A DNA stretch of 56,567 bases from the NCBI GenBank assembly GCA_022843385.1, contig JALHNT010000045.1, positions 1 to 56,567 on the forward strand, read 5' to 3'. This DNA is from Anaerolineae bacterium (lineage in GTDB: Bacteria > Chloroflexota > Anaerolineae > Aggregatilineales > Phototrophicaceae). A program made the translations under genes and the position numbers. Below, piece by piece: positions 39,097-48,232 of this stretch (position 1 is the first letter of the stretch; every line of letters starts with the position of its first letter). The notes beneath the pieces are model-generated. The model saw only the letters and a list, made by a program, of their open reading frames with translations, was not told the origin of the DNA and did no database searches.

Positions 39097-40833
39097 ATGG
39101 GAAACTATCTTGCGCACATTGTTGCTCACTTATTCTGGTTGTTTTTCGCTGGTTGGCTCATGATGCAAACGCAACCATCCCCATTTCCTAAACCATTTGA
39201 TCTTCGAGAAATTGACTACGAAACTGCATTTGTTTTTTACGATGCACCTGCTGGGGCTTCAACAAATGGAAAACCACTTGATGCGGGAGACTTGAATGCC
39301 GATGGGTGTGGCGATGTTGCAGTTGCCGGCATGAGTGCTGATTTTCCGATGAGTGAAAGCTATCGAAATGATGCCGGGCATGTCCGCGTCATTATGGATT
39401 TATGCGAAATCAGTGGTGTCGTGGATATGGAAGTGGTATCCGAATCCTCGTACCAAGTAGTGACCTTTTATGGAGCCTACAGTGGTGATATGACAGGGAC
39501 CGAAGTCTACGTTGGCGATTTTAATGCAGACGGCTACGATGATTTGCTCTTTGGCGCACAGAACTATGACGGTATTGAACAAAACCGCCCTAATGCGGGC
39601 GCGGCTTACCTCATTTTCGGGAATGCTGACTTTGCAGATATGAGTGATATTGATCTACGCCAACCAACAGAAAACGTTTTGCTTTTATACGGCGCTACAG
39701 CAGAGGATCGCTTTGGGCTTTGGGTGGATGGGGGAGATTTTAACAATGATGGATTCGATGATTTACTTATCGGAGCCAATCAAGCAGATGGTGAAAATGA
39801 CAGTCGGATCAATGCTGGCGAAGCATGGATTTTATTTGGCGCTGAAGATATGCAGACACAATATGGTTCGATTATTGACATCGCACAGCCCCCGCAAACC
39901 GCCACAAGCATTATTGGCGTTGATTATGATGATTTGTTTGGCTCGACCGCACTTGGAGGGGATGTCAATGCTGACGGCTATGATGATGCCATTATTAGCG
40001 CATCTCTATGGCGTGAGTCAGCAGGTATCGAAGGGCAGGAATTGGGCGGTGGGGATGGTCCTGACAACCGACGGTACAACAGCGGAGAGACCTTTATCAT
40101 CTTTGGACGAGATGACTTTCTCGGTAAAGTTATTGACTTGGCAGCCTACCTTGACGAGACTGGGAATCCCACAAGCGAGGATATTACGGTGATTTATGGG
40201 CCAGATCCCAACGACTTGCTTGGAGAAGAATTAGCAGTTGGCGACATCAATGGTGATGGGTACAACGAACTTGCATTGGGATCTCTGGTCTCGGCGGGTA
40301 TAAACAATCGTATGCTCGAAGCTGGTGAAGCTTGGCTCATCTATACACATGAACCATTTGCTGGACGTGCTTTTGACCTACGAGATCCCAACACTGAACG
40401 GATGCTAGTAATTTATCCTGATCAAGCAGATAGTATGGGCGGCGATATTTTGCGTTTTGGCGACATCAATAATGATGGCTATGATGAATTATTTTATGGG
40501 GCACCCACATATGATGTCATTGGGCCAGATTCGATTGTACGCACCGACGCAGGATTGTTAACAATTCTCTTTGGAAGTGAAAACGGCTTAGAGAATCGAA
40601 ACGGTACAATTATCATTCCATTACCTTCTTATGATGACTCACTCATCCAATACATATTGGGGGCAGATACCGATGATGAAATGGCATACGGACTGGCAAT
40701 ATATGACTTCGACGGTGATGGCTACCGTGATGTTGCACCGAACGGAATGCGGGGTGATGGCCCAGGCAATAATCGTCCAAATGCTGGAGAAGTCTACATA
40801 TTGGATGGCACGTTGTTTGTTTCCCAGCCATAA
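39097..40833 (+). CDS. Exported FG-GAP / integrin-alpha-like beta-propeller protein
   Basis: 578 residues. A hydrophobic N-terminus (about 5-25) acts as signal. About seven FG-GAP-type repeats follow, each with a calcium-binding loop: DLNADGCGD, DFNADGYDD, DFNNDGFDD, DVNADGYDD, DINGDGYNE, DINNDGYDE and DFDGDGYRD. Such propellers are extracellular and take part in adhesion or ligand binding. The base composition is visibly more AT-rich than that of the neighbours, which hints at separate acquisition. It lies between the YHS kinase and the redox operon, 26 bp after the kinase stop, with no promoter of its own evident. Its connection with copper is unclear. Confidence 0.85.
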   Translation: MGNYLAHIVAHLFWLFFAGWLMMQTQPSPFPKPFDLREIDYETAFVFYDAPAGASTNGKPLDAGDLNADGCGDVAVAGMSADFPMSESYRNDAGHVRVIMDLCEISGVVDMEVVSESSYQVVTFYGAYSGDMTGTEVYVGDFNADGYDDLLFGAQNYDGIEQNRPNAGAAYLIFGNADFADMSDIDLRQPTENVLLLYGATAEDRFGLWVDGGDFNNDGFDDLLIGANQADGENDSRINAGEAWILFGAEDMQTQYGSIIDIAQPPQTATSIIGVDYDDLFGSTALGGDVNADGYDDAIISASLWRESAGIEGQELGGGDGPDNRRYNSGETFIIFGRDDFLGKVIDLAAYLDETGNPTSEDITVIYGPDPNDLLGEELAVGDINGDGYNELALGSLVSAGINNRMLEAGEAWLIYTHEPFAGRAFDLRDPNTERMLVIYPDQADSMGGDILRFGDINNDGYDELFYGAPTYDVIGPDSIVRTDAGLLTILFGSENGLENRNGTIIIPLPSYDDSLIQYILGADTDDEMAYGLAIYDFDGDGYRDVAPNGMRGDGPGNNRPNAGEVYILDGTLFVSQP

Positions 40834-40841
40834 GTGTTCAA

Positions 40842-40857
40842 TAGGCTAAATTGCCTA
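40842..40857. promoter_or_regulatory. 7-2-7 operator (TAGGCTA-AA-TTGCCTA)
   Basis: First of two sites 23 bp apart (start to start) upstream of the C39-peptidase/TlpA/DsbA operon. Its arms are almost complementary. Confidence 0.65.
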
Positions 40858-40864
40858 GTGTGAC

Positions 40865-40880
40865 CCCGCTAAACAACGCA
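40865..40880. promoter_or_regulatory. 7-2-7 operator, weaker copy (CCCGCTA-AA-CAACGCA)
   Basis: Second site of the pair. A TACAAT -10 element lies at 40903-40908, so this copy adjoins the -35 position. Confidence 0.45.
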
Positions 40881-40937
40881 TTCAACGATTGCTGGGCATC
40901 TTTACAATTCCCTTGAAATGGCTCCTGCGTTCATTGG

Positions 40938-42359
40938 ATGTATATGTTGAATAGCCCAGACAATACGCAGCCTTACGTGACTGAACTACAACCTCCACCC
41001 CGCTGGCTCATGGTGTTGGTTAGCGGGGGATTCCTGGCGCTGATCCTCGGTACTTTAGGGAGCTTTTTTCTCTTCAGAGATGTCTTGCGCCCCGGTCAAC
41101 AGCAGCGGGTTATCGACATGGTGCCTTTCATGGAAGTCTTTCTGCCACGGAATCCTGGTGCCGGGCTGGCGCTGCCAACACCACTTCACGCCTTTAGCAG
41201 TGAACTGTCACCTGATGATCTTTTGAGCGTCCCGCTTGTGACTCCGACGCCCGAAGTCATTGCCGTTCTTCCGCCACCAACAGAAAGCATCTCAGTTGTA
41301 CTATCGACTGCAACTCCAACGCTAACCCCCGCGGCCACGCAAACGCTTGCACCAACAGCTACTTTGCCGGAAGTATCCAATACGCTTCAACCCACTTCAA
41401 TTCCTATACCACTCACGGCTTATCTCAACGGGTTTCGCTACATCCGGCAGACCTGGAACAACTGCGGCCCGGCAACAATCACGATGGGGCTCAGTTATTT
41501 CGGCTGGGAAGAGGGTCAGGAATTTGCAGCGTCTATTTTGAAGCCTGACGACGAGGATAAGAATGTCACCTCATCGGAGATGACTTCTTTCGTCAACGAG
41601 CGCTCAGGGGTGCGCGCCATTTCGCGTATGGGTGGTACGCTCGACCTGATCAAAACACTCATTGCCAATGGTTTTCCGGTCATTATCGGGATTGGCTTTA
41701 TGCCTGAAGGATATGACTGGCTGGGACATTATCGCTTGCTGGTGGGCTACGATGATTACCAAGGGGTCTTCTTCGCCTACGACAGTTACCTCGGAACAGG
41801 CGACAACGGAAATGGCATCGCAATTCCTTACGATGAAACCGACTCCCACTGGAGGCAGTTCAATCGGAAATTTATCGTCTTGTATCGCCAGGAACAAGAG
41901 CAGTGGTTACGGACGCTGCTCGGGGATTGGGATGACCCGGGACGCGCTGCGGAATTTGCCCTGCAAACGGCACGGGACGAAGCACGAGCAAGCCCTCAAG
42001 ATGGTTTCGCTTGGTTCAATATGGGAACGTCGCTTGTCGCGCTTGGCCGATATGATGAGGCAACGGTTGCTTACGATCAATCACGACGGTTTAGTTTGCC
42101 CTGGCGCATGATGTGGTATCAGTTCGGCCCTTACGAGGCTTACTTCAATGTCGGGCGTTACGACGACCTGATGGCCTTGATCGCCGCCAACCTCAACAAT
42201 GGAGGGCAGTACGTTGAAGAGACTTTTTACTGGCAAGGGCAGGTGTACGCAGTGCGGGGGCAGGTGGCTGAAGCTGAAACCGCCTTTGAGCAGGCACTAC
42301 GCATCAACCCCAATTTTGCTGCGGCTCAAGAAGCGCTTTCGATATTAGATTCCGGCTAG
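40938..42359 (+). CDS. Membrane-anchored C39-like peptidase with TPR tail
   Basis: 473 residues. One membrane segment (about 25-47) and a Thr/Pro-rich linker are followed by a papain-like C39 domain (about 158-325): YIRQTWNNCGPATITMGL, with the catalytic Cys, and GHYRLLVGYD, with the catalytic His, plus AYDSYLG. Residues about 345-470 are tetratricopeptide repeats (AWFNMGTSLVALGRYDEA, AETAFEQALRINPNFAAA). It is predicted to act outside the membrane. It begins an operon with TlpA, DsbA and DUF3105 proteins, so it may process or stabilise exported proteins together with them. Its substrate is unknown. Confidence 0.85.
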   Translation: MYMLNSPDNTQPYVTELQPPPRWLMVLVSGGFLALILGTLGSFFLFRDVLRPGQQQRVIDMVPFMEVFLPRNPGAGLALPTPLHAFSSELSPDDLLSVPLVTPTPEVIAVLPPPTESISVVLSTATPTLTPAATQTLAPTATLPEVSNTLQPTSIPIPLTAYLNGFRYIRQTWNNCGPATITMGLSYFGWEEGQEFAASILKPDDEDKNVTSSEMTSFVNERSGVRAISRMGGTLDLIKTLIANGFPVIIGIGFMPEGYDWLGHYRLLVGYDDYQGVFFAYDSYLGTGDNGNGIAIPYDETDSHWRQFNRKFIVLYRQEQEQWLRTLLGDWDDPGRAAEFALQTARDEARASPQDGFAWFNMGTSLVALGRYDEATVAYDQSRRFSLPWRMMWYQFGPYEAYFNVGRYDDLMALIAANLNNGGQYVEETFYWQGQVYAVRGQVAEAETAFEQALRINPNFAAAQEALSILDSG

Positions 42360-42374
42360 ACGGAGAATGTCGTC

Positions 42375-43106
42375 ATGAAACGAGAAATTTTCTATAAGGG
42401 CAGGCGACCTTCCCGCATCAATATGTTCTTAGAGTGGGTTTTTCTGGTTGCAGTCATCTGCCTGGTGGCTGTTTTGGTGAGCAAGATTTGGCTGCGTGCA
42501 GCCGGGCAGGATGATACAAGTGCCTTGTCCTTCATTTCAAGTGCCCCAACAGTTACCGCCAGGCTTAGAAGCTCCCAAGTGCCGATAGAGACAGCGACAG
42601 TTGTTGTTAACCAGATAACACCCACTCCAATCATTATCGGATCGTCCTCGTCAGGAGGGTTTGGCGGCGTCCTGATTGGGCAATCAGCGCCAGATTTCAC
42701 GCTACCGACGCTTGAGGGAGGCTTAATCACCCTGTCGGAACTGCGCGGTCAGCCGATATTGATTAACTTGTGGGCGAGTTGGTGTCCACCTTGCCGCCTC
42801 GAGATGCCGCTGCTTATCAACGTCTATCAGCGTTATCAGGGTGAAGGTCTTGTCATACTGGGGCTGAATGTCACTGAACAAGACAGCCTCGAAGCCGTCA
42901 ACGCATTTGTTGAGGAGTTTGACGTTCCGTTTCCTGTTCTGCTGGACGAAGCTGGTCATGTCAGCAACGACGCCTACGGCATGATCGGACTGCCGATGAG
43001 CGTCTTCGTAGATCGGAACGGTATTGTGAAGCGTGTTGTGTTGGGGGCGCTCGTCAGCAATGAGGTTGATGGATACATCGCCGAGATCATGAGTCAAGGT
43101 AAGTGA
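42375..43106 (+). CDS. TlpA/ResA-like membrane thioredoxin
   Basis: 243 residues. ATG 42375 follows GGAGAA. An N-terminal anchor (about 18-38) and a Ser/Thr-rich linker precede the AhpC/TSA-Redoxin type domain: FTLPTLEGGLITLSELRG, the active site WASWCPPCRLEMP (about 135), and the cis-Pro loop GLPMSVFVDRNG. TlpA-type proteins reduce disulfides outside the membrane, for example in cytochrome c or Cu-A assembly. It is second in the C39/TlpA/DsbA/DUF3105 operon, 15 bp after the peptidase gene. Its CPPC active site contrasts with the UPPU of the protein at 32369. Confidence 0.92.
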   Translation: MKREIFYKGRRPSRINMFLEWVFLVAVICLVAVLVSKIWLRAAGQDDTSALSFISSAPTVTARLRSSQVPIETATVVVNQITPTPIIIGSSSSGGFGGVLIGQSAPDFTLPTLEGGLITLSELRGQPILINLWASWCPPCRLEMPLLINVYQRYQGEGLVILGLNVTEQDSLEAVNAFVEEFDVPFPVLLDEAGHVSNDAYGMIGLPMSVFVDRNGIVKRVVLGALVSNEVDGYIAEIMSQGK

Positions 43107-43111
43107 TAAAG

Positions 43112-43924
43112 ATGAGTGACACTATTCAGAATTTGCAACAAGAACCGGTGCCGTCACAGGATGAAGCGAATGCTCAGTCAGAGGTCTTTGTTATCCCACG
43201 TACCGTCTTTAACAATGTCGTGATTGCCACTGTCTTTTTCATTCTTGGCGGATTGGCTGCTGCCTTGTTGATAAACAATTCAGCACGTTCGACTGAGGAG
43301 GTCATCAGCCAGGCGGTAGCGGCGGCCATCAACAGCTTTGGAGATACACAGGGAGATCGCCCTGTGCCGAGTCTGAACAATGCTGGTACGCGTCTTGAAG
43401 TCAGCCCAGATGATGATCCTTCACATGGGCCTGCCGACGCACCGGTGACCATTGTCGAGTTCAGCGATTTTAACTGTCCTTACTGCGCCCGGTTCGTTCG
43501 AGAAACCCTGCCCCTGCTGCGCGAAAACTACGGTGACCGGATTCGCTTCATCTACCGAGATTTTGCCATTCTCGGTCCAACCTCTGTCGATGCCGCTATC
43601 GCCAGCGAATGCGCGAACGAACAATCCGGGTTCTGGGCTTATCACGATCTGTTATTTGCCAACCAGGGCAATTTTGGGCGGGATAGGCTGATTGATTACG
43701 CGCAGCAGGTGGAACTCAATATCGAGGAATTTACAGCCTGTCTGAGTGACACTGTGATGCGAGATGAGGTGTTGAGGGACACGGCAGAAGCACAGGGCTT
43801 AGGCGCTTCTGGCACGCCAACATTTTTCATCAATGGACGCCCGCTCATCGGGGCACAACCCTATGCAACATTCGCCGCCATGATTGACGAAGAACTGGGC
43901 ATGGCAGCAGGCGGCAATCCGTAG
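43112..43924 (+). CDS. DsbA-like membrane thiol oxidoreductase
   Basis: 270 residues from ATG 43112 (AAGG about 11 bases upstream); a GTG at 43103, overlapping the previous stop, is an alternative. An N-terminal anchor (about 33-55; VVIATVFFILGGLAAALL) precedes a Thioredoxin_4/DsbA domain with FSDFNCPYCARFV (about 117), a helical insertion, and the cis-Pro loop GASGTPTFFINGRPL. It catalyses disulfide formation or isomerisation in exported proteins. It pairs with the TlpA-type gene before it, providing opposing redox activities under the same tandem 7-2-7 sites. Confidence 0.92.
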   Translation: MSDTIQNLQQEPVPSQDEANAQSEVFVIPRTVFNNVVIATVFFILGGLAAALLINNSARSTEEVISQAVAAAINSFGDTQGDRPVPSLNNAGTRLEVSPDDDPSHGPADAPVTIVEFSDFNCPYCARFVRETLPLLRENYGDRIRFIYRDFAILGPTSVDAAIASECANEQSGFWAYHDLLFANQGNFGRDRLIDYAQQVELNIEEFTACLSDTVMRDEVLRDTAEAQGLGASGTPTFFINGRPLIGAQPYATFAAMIDEELGMAAGGNP

Positions 43925-44000
43925 AGAACATGTTACGTGATTTCTGGTGCGCCGTGATCCGCTTCCAATATCGACGTCCTATCTCTATTGAGGTTCGGTT

Positions 44001-44615
44001 ATGCGTAAAAAAGCTGCACCCACCAAACGCACTACGAAGGTTCAACAAGGGCTATTGACCCGATATAGCCATCTCGTCACCGTTGAGCGCAGCATCATCG
44101 GCGGAACGATTCTGTTTATTCTTGGAATCATCGCAGTGGTGGCTTTTAACGCCTGGCAAAATCGAATCCTCAATATTGAGGGCATTGAGCGTGTGTTCGG
44201 ACTCCCGCGTGGACATGAAGAGTTCGCCACTTACCCGAACGATGAATTACCCCCTATGGGCGGTCTTCACAATCCAACCTGGCAAAACTGCGGTGTTTAC
44301 GATACCCCGATTCAAAATGATCTGGCTGTGCATTCACTGGAACATGGCGCTGTCTGGATCACTTACCGTCCCGAACTTCCAACCGAACAAATAGAACGAC
44401 TACGTGAGATCACACGTGGTGGCAGCCATCGCTTGCTCAGTCCATATCCTGGATTGGCGCGTCCTGTCGTGGCAACTGCATGGGGGTATCAGTTGCAGCT
44501 GGAAGATGCCTATGATAGTCGCCTGATCGATTTCATCAATAACTATGAACAAGGGCCACAATCCCCTGAACCTGGTGCTCGCTGTTCGGGTGGTGTCGGC
44601 GAGCCGATCCGCTAG
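44001..44615 (+). CDS. DUF3105 membrane protein
   Basis: 204 residues. ATG 44001 follows GAGG. A membrane segment at about 33-52 (IIGGTILFILGIIAVVAFN) precedes the DUF3105 domain: LPPMGGLHNPTWQNCGVYDTPI, HSLEHGAVWITYRP and ATAWGYQLQLED. His and Cys residues of these motifs are conserved in the family and may bind a metal. The biochemical role is not known. It closes the C39/TlpA/DsbA operon, an association that suggests a part in cuproprotein or disulfide maturation. Confidence 0.88.
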   Translation: MRKKAAPTKRTTKVQQGLLTRYSHLVTVERSIIGGTILFILGIIAVVAFNAWQNRILNIEGIERVFGLPRGHEEFATYPNDELPPMGGLHNPTWQNCGVYDTPIQNDLAVHSLEHGAVWITYRPELPTEQIERLREITRGGSHRLLSPYPGLARPVVATAWGYQLQLEDAYDSRLIDFINNYEQGPQSPEPGARCSGGVGEPIR

Positions 44616-44697
44616 GTCATGAAGGCCATTGAGTGCATAGTGAGACGCTGAAATAGGAGACAAGACCCTCTGATGCAGGCGTTTAAGAGGAAATGCT

Positions 44698-46377
44698 ATG
44701 GAGACTGATAAGCCCACCTCGTCCAAAACTAGAAACGCTCGGCAGCGCCATTTGATGCGCCAGGGTCGAACGCGCCAGCCTCATGTCCGCCATGCTGTGC
44801 CGATGGCATCCGAAACTTCCACCGCCATTGACAACCAGCGGGTGATTGTTGTATGGCTGAAACGATCTTTTTCGCGTTTCGGAGCTGTAACTGCACTCAG
44901 CCTTATGGTTCTGCTGATCGTGCTGATTGGGTTGCAGTTGTTGTCGGGTCGTATCTTCCCAAACGTCTGGTCTCTGGGAGTGTCTCTCGGCAACATGTCG
45001 TTAGAGGATGCGAGCACACGGCTTCTCGAAGCCTGGCATCGCGAGTTTCAAATCGAACTGACCGATGGAGAACGCGCGTGGATGGTCGCTCCTTCACAAC
45101 TCGGATTGCGATTGGATGCGCGCCGCACCGCTGAGGCGGCGCGAGCCGCAGGTTTGTCGGGCATTCCTTTGGGTTATTCGGTTGAACCCGTTGTGAACCT
45201 CGATTCGGAAATCGCTCAAGCGTACTTTGAATCGCTGACAGATGAGGTGAACATTCCATCCTACAATGCGGGCTTCGCCTGGCAGGGTGAGCAGTTCGTG
45301 GGTGTGCCAGGTCGGGAAGGGCGAGCCTTAAACATCTCCGACACGCTGTCAAATCTTCTTGAAGACTCCGGTTCAGTGGTCAGCCGCCAGCGACTCGAAC
45401 TCATCTTCAATCCTCTGCTGCCAGAAGTTGTCGATCCTGCTCCCTATCTGGAGGAAGCGCACTTGCTGGCAGGGCAACCGTTTACAATCGCTGCCTATGA
45501 TCCATTTACCAATGAGATGCAGAACTGGGCGGTTCACAGAGAAGACTTCACCTCATGGCTCGAAGCAACTCCAAATGGATTAGGCATTCGAGAAGTCGAT
45601 TTCTCGTCATTTCTTGAAACTCAAAGCGCTGCGCTCAACCTTGATGACACTTCTCGATACTTTGATAGCGAAGAAAGCTTAGGGCGGATCACCGCAGCAG
45701 TTCGCAGCGCTCAATCTTCCGTGCCGCTGCGTATCCGCTACTATCCGACAACGTATACGGTCGTGTCTGGCGACACAGGTTATCGCATTGCTCGCAAAAC
45801 GGGCATTCCTTTTTATCTGATTGAGCAAGCCAATCCTCAAGTCGATTTGAGTGTACTTTCGCCAGGAGATGAACTCAATCTACCGTCACGGGATATCGTC
45901 TTGCCGCTCGAACCAATTTCTTCAAAACGTATTGTCATAAATTTGGATACACAGTGGCTTGTGGCCTATGAAAATGGGCAGGAAGTGTTTAGTTGGGCGA
46001 TCTCATCTGGCATTGAACGCGCGCCAACGTCGCCTGGTGTGTTCCAAGTCCTGAGTCATGAACGGATCGCATATGGCAGCAGCTACCTGTTGTGTGATGA
46101 TTCGGGGTGCGGACAATGGGAGATGGAATGGTTCATGGGGCTTTATGAAGCGGTACCAGGTTTGATGAATGGGTTTCATGGTGCGGTTCTTCTGCCTGAC
46201 AGCACCTACCTGGGAGGGGGAAATGTGGGTACTCCATACACTCTTGGTTGTGTGATGTCCCGCAGTGAAGATGCACAGCGTTTGTATGAGTGGGCCGAGG
46301 ACGGCACAATCGTCGAGATCATCTCCAGCGAGTTTGCGCCACAGAGCGATCTGGGGAGGTTAGCGCTGGGAAGCTAA
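44698..46377 (+). CDS. L,D-transpeptidase (YkuD) with LysM and anchor
   Basis: 559 residues. ATG 44698 follows AGAGGAAA. A basic cytoplasmic tail and one membrane segment (about 61-85) are followed by two peptidoglycan-binding-4 / VanW-adjacent type domains (about 95-330), a LysM motif (TYTVVSGDTGYRIARKTGIP, about 354) and a YkuD catalytic domain with GFHGAVLL and TLGC-VM (catalytic Cys). It cross-links peptidoglycan or attaches proteins to it. It converges on and overlaps a methyltransferase gene by 4 bp. It stands apart from the redox operon by 82 bp. Confidence 0.88.
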   Translation: METDKPTSSKTRNARQRHLMRQGRTRQPHVRHAVPMASETSTAIDNQRVIVVWLKRSFSRFGAVTALSLMVLLIVLIGLQLLSGRIFPNVWSLGVSLGNMSLEDASTRLLEAWHREFQIELTDGERAWMVAPSQLGLRLDARRTAEAARAAGLSGIPLGYSVEPVVNLDSEIAQAYFESLTDEVNIPSYNAGFAWQGEQFVGVPGREGRALNISDTLSNLLEDSGSVVSRQRLELIFNPLLPEVVDPAPYLEEAHLLAGQPFTIAAYDPFTNEMQNWAVHREDFTSWLEATPNGLGIREVDFSSFLETQSAALNLDDTSRYFDSEESLGRITAAVRSAQSSVPLRIRYYPTTYTVVSGDTGYRIARKTGIPFYLIEQANPQVDLSVLSPGDELNLPSRDIVLPLEPISSKRIVINLDTQWLVAYENGQEVFSWAISSGIERAPTSPGVFQVLSHERIAYGSSYLLCDDSGCGQWEMEWFMGLYEAVPGLMNGFHGAVLLPDSTYLGGGNVGTPYTLGCVMSRSEDAQRLYEWAEDGTIVEIISSEFAPQSDLGRLALGS

Positions 46378-47039
46378 CCCTGAACTGGTTTTTGTGCGTG
46401 ATAGAGGCACAGGGTTCCGAAAACGGTCATGTACTGGCGCACCAATACTACATCTGCAAAACCAACCTGACTGAAAAACGACGGCAGCAGTCCATTGACA
46501 TTATCCGCTGTTGTTGAGAAACCATCGAGAACCTGCACCAGAAGAAAGAGCGCCCGCATGAGCGGGTTTGCTGCTTTTCCCCAATCCGCTACATGAAGCT
46601 GCCCATCTGGCCGCAGAACACGAAACACTTCGCGCAAAGCACGGAGTTTGTTTTCCCTGGAGAGGTGGTGGAACAGCAGACTTGAAAACACATGGTCAAA
46701 GCTGTTATCTGGGTAAGGCAAGTCGTAGACCATACCCTGATCGAGCGCAATTACCATCCCGGATTGTGAGGCTTTCTGTCGAGCAAGCATGAGCACCTTT
46801 TCGTCACCATCAATGCCGATAACTTCGGCATCGGGTTGTGCCTGCTTAATCAGCAGCGTCAGTGAGGCCGTACCACAGCCAAGATCAAGGATGTGTTGAC
46901 CGGGCTGCACCTGAGCAGCTTTGACCATGTAGTTTTTGAACTCAGACTCTCGGAGCGTCAGCCTGAGAATTGGATCATACAACGCCGTCAGCCAGTCGTA
47001 GCGCAAGGCGGGAATGTACTTCTGTGATTTCTCTTCCAT
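46374..47039 (-). CDS. SAM-dependent methyltransferase (Methyltransf_11 / UbiE-like)
   Basis: 221 residues. Motif I is HILDLGCGTASLTLL (about 47), motif II VIGIDGDEKVL, and motif IV/post includes FDHVFSSLLFHHLSRENK and LRVLRPDGQLHVADWGK. It methylates a small molecule or lipid with S-adenosylmethionine; the substrate cannot be told. The C-terminal hydrophobic segment (about 163-180) resembles UbiE/quinone-type or arsenite-type methyltransferases, without diagnostic cysteines. It is downstream of the GAPDH gene (55 bp) on the same strand and could be co-transcribed. Confidence 0.85.
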   Translation of the reverse strand: MEEKSQKYIPALRYDWLTALYDPILRLTLRESEFKNYMVKAAQVQPGQHILDLGCGTASLTLLIKQAQPDAEVIGIDGDEKVLMLARQKASQSGMVIALDQGMVYDLPYPDNSFDHVFSSLLFHHLSRENKLRALREVFRVLRPDGQLHVADWGKAANPLMRALFLLVQVLDGFSTTADNVNGLLPSFFSQVGFADVVLVRQYMTVFGTLCLYHAQKPVQG

Positions 47040-47094
47040 GAGTGATTCGTTGCTTTCGAATAATTACTATCAATGGCAAAACGTGCATTATCGG

Positions 47095-48135
47095 TTACGA
47101 GGTAAACTCACGCACCAACCCTAACGCCTGATCAGTTTTCGCAATCGATTTCATGCCATCTGGTTCAATACCTGTCAACGCACGGATGGCATCAATAGTT
47201 TCAGGCACAACAATGGCCTGGTTGTAGACCTGATAGTTGTAAAACACTTCATGCCCGCTGACGGTCAAACCGTCCTCCCATAATCCAACTTCCCACATGT
47301 CACCGCGTGGACGACCCAAGTCCATCATCATTTCCAGCGTACTATTGAGGGCAACGATGCCTTCCGATATTTTCAGGAAGGCAATACGCGGCGCAGAACG
47401 AAAAACATCCAGCACTTCTTCTTTCGTTACGGCGCGAGTGAGTTCAACGCTCCACGCATGGAGGTGACTGGTGGTATGTGCCGCTACAACCGCAATGGTC
47501 ACGACATCCAGATCGGGAATAACGGTTTGCGCGTCAGGTCCCTGATGGGATGGAATTTCCTTCTCCGGTACAACAGTGTTCATTACGCCTGTATGATCTG
47601 ATTCCCAGGGGTCGGTTGCGCGACGGATCAGCACACCGCGCGCCCTCTTGAGCAGTCCCGCGTTTTTGAGTGCGCCCAATGTGCGAACAATGCTCGTCGT
47701 GTTGCACGATACAACGCGGGTGGTATCAAGACCTAAAGCGGAAGCGTAATTAGCCTGGGCGACAAAGGAATGTCTAGTGAGGGTATGCTTTTCGCCACCC
47801 TGGAAAATGGATTTTACACCGGCAGTGCGATATCTTTCGAGGTTGCCTGAAGCAATTTTCTTGGGCGTAGCATCCGCGATCACATCGACTTGTGACAGCA
47901 AATTCGTCAGATCACCTGCAACCGGGATACCTGCCCTCTGCATGTGATCAGCGGCCTCTGAAGTTGAAGCGAAGACCGCATATCCTTTTTCAACTGCTAC
48001 CTTGATACGCCAATCAGTGACGACATCGGCGATACCAACTAACTGCATATCGTCCTGCACTGCCACTGCATCAGCAATGCGTTTACCGATAACACCATAG
48101 CCGTTGACAGCTACCCTTACTTTTTGATTCGACAT
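47095..48135 (-). CDS. Type II (archaeal-type) glyceraldehyde-3-phosphate dehydrogenase
   Basis: 346 residues. ATG 48135 follows AGAGGTTGAA. The Rossmann motif is VAVNGYGVIGKRIADAV, and the catalytic Cys lies in VVSCNTTSIVRTL (about 142). The downstream RRATDPWESDHTGVMNTVVP and HAWSVELTR motifs match the archaeal/type II family, which is not closely related to common bacterial GapA. It interconverts glyceraldehyde-3-phosphate and 1,3-bisphosphoglycerate. The usual bacterial enzyme is copper-sensitive; a second isoform within a copper island may restore glycolysis under metal stress, which is inference. Confidence 0.9.
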   Translation of the reverse strand: MSNQKVRVAVNGYGVIGKRIADAVAVQDDMQLVGIADVVTDWRIKVAVEKGYAVFASTSEAADHMQRAGIPVAGDLTNLLSQVDVIADATPKKIASGNLERYRTAGVKSIFQGGEKHTLTRHSFVAQANYASALGLDTTRVVSCNTTSIVRTLGALKNAGLLKRARGVLIRRATDPWESDHTGVMNTVVPEKEIPSHQGPDAQTVIPDLDVVTIAVVAAHTTSHLHAWSVELTRAVTKEEVLDVFRSAPRIAFLKISEGIVALNSTLEMMMDLGRPRGDMWEVGLWEDGLTVSGHEVFYNYQVYNQAIVVPETIDAIRALTGIEPDGMKSIAKTDQALGLVREFTS

Positions 48136-48232
48136 TTCAACCTCTATGTTAACTGGTTAGCAGCCTGGGGATGGTCGCTGCGCTTGGATATTCTGCGAGG
48201 AATGTTTATCTCGCCAACTGTCTGTAGTGCCT

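Noticed and set aside
44746..44761. A further 7-2-7-like match (AGCGCCA-TT-TGATGCG) near the L,D-transpeptidase start
   Set aside because: It lies inside the coding sequence, the right half is poor, and the codons account for it.
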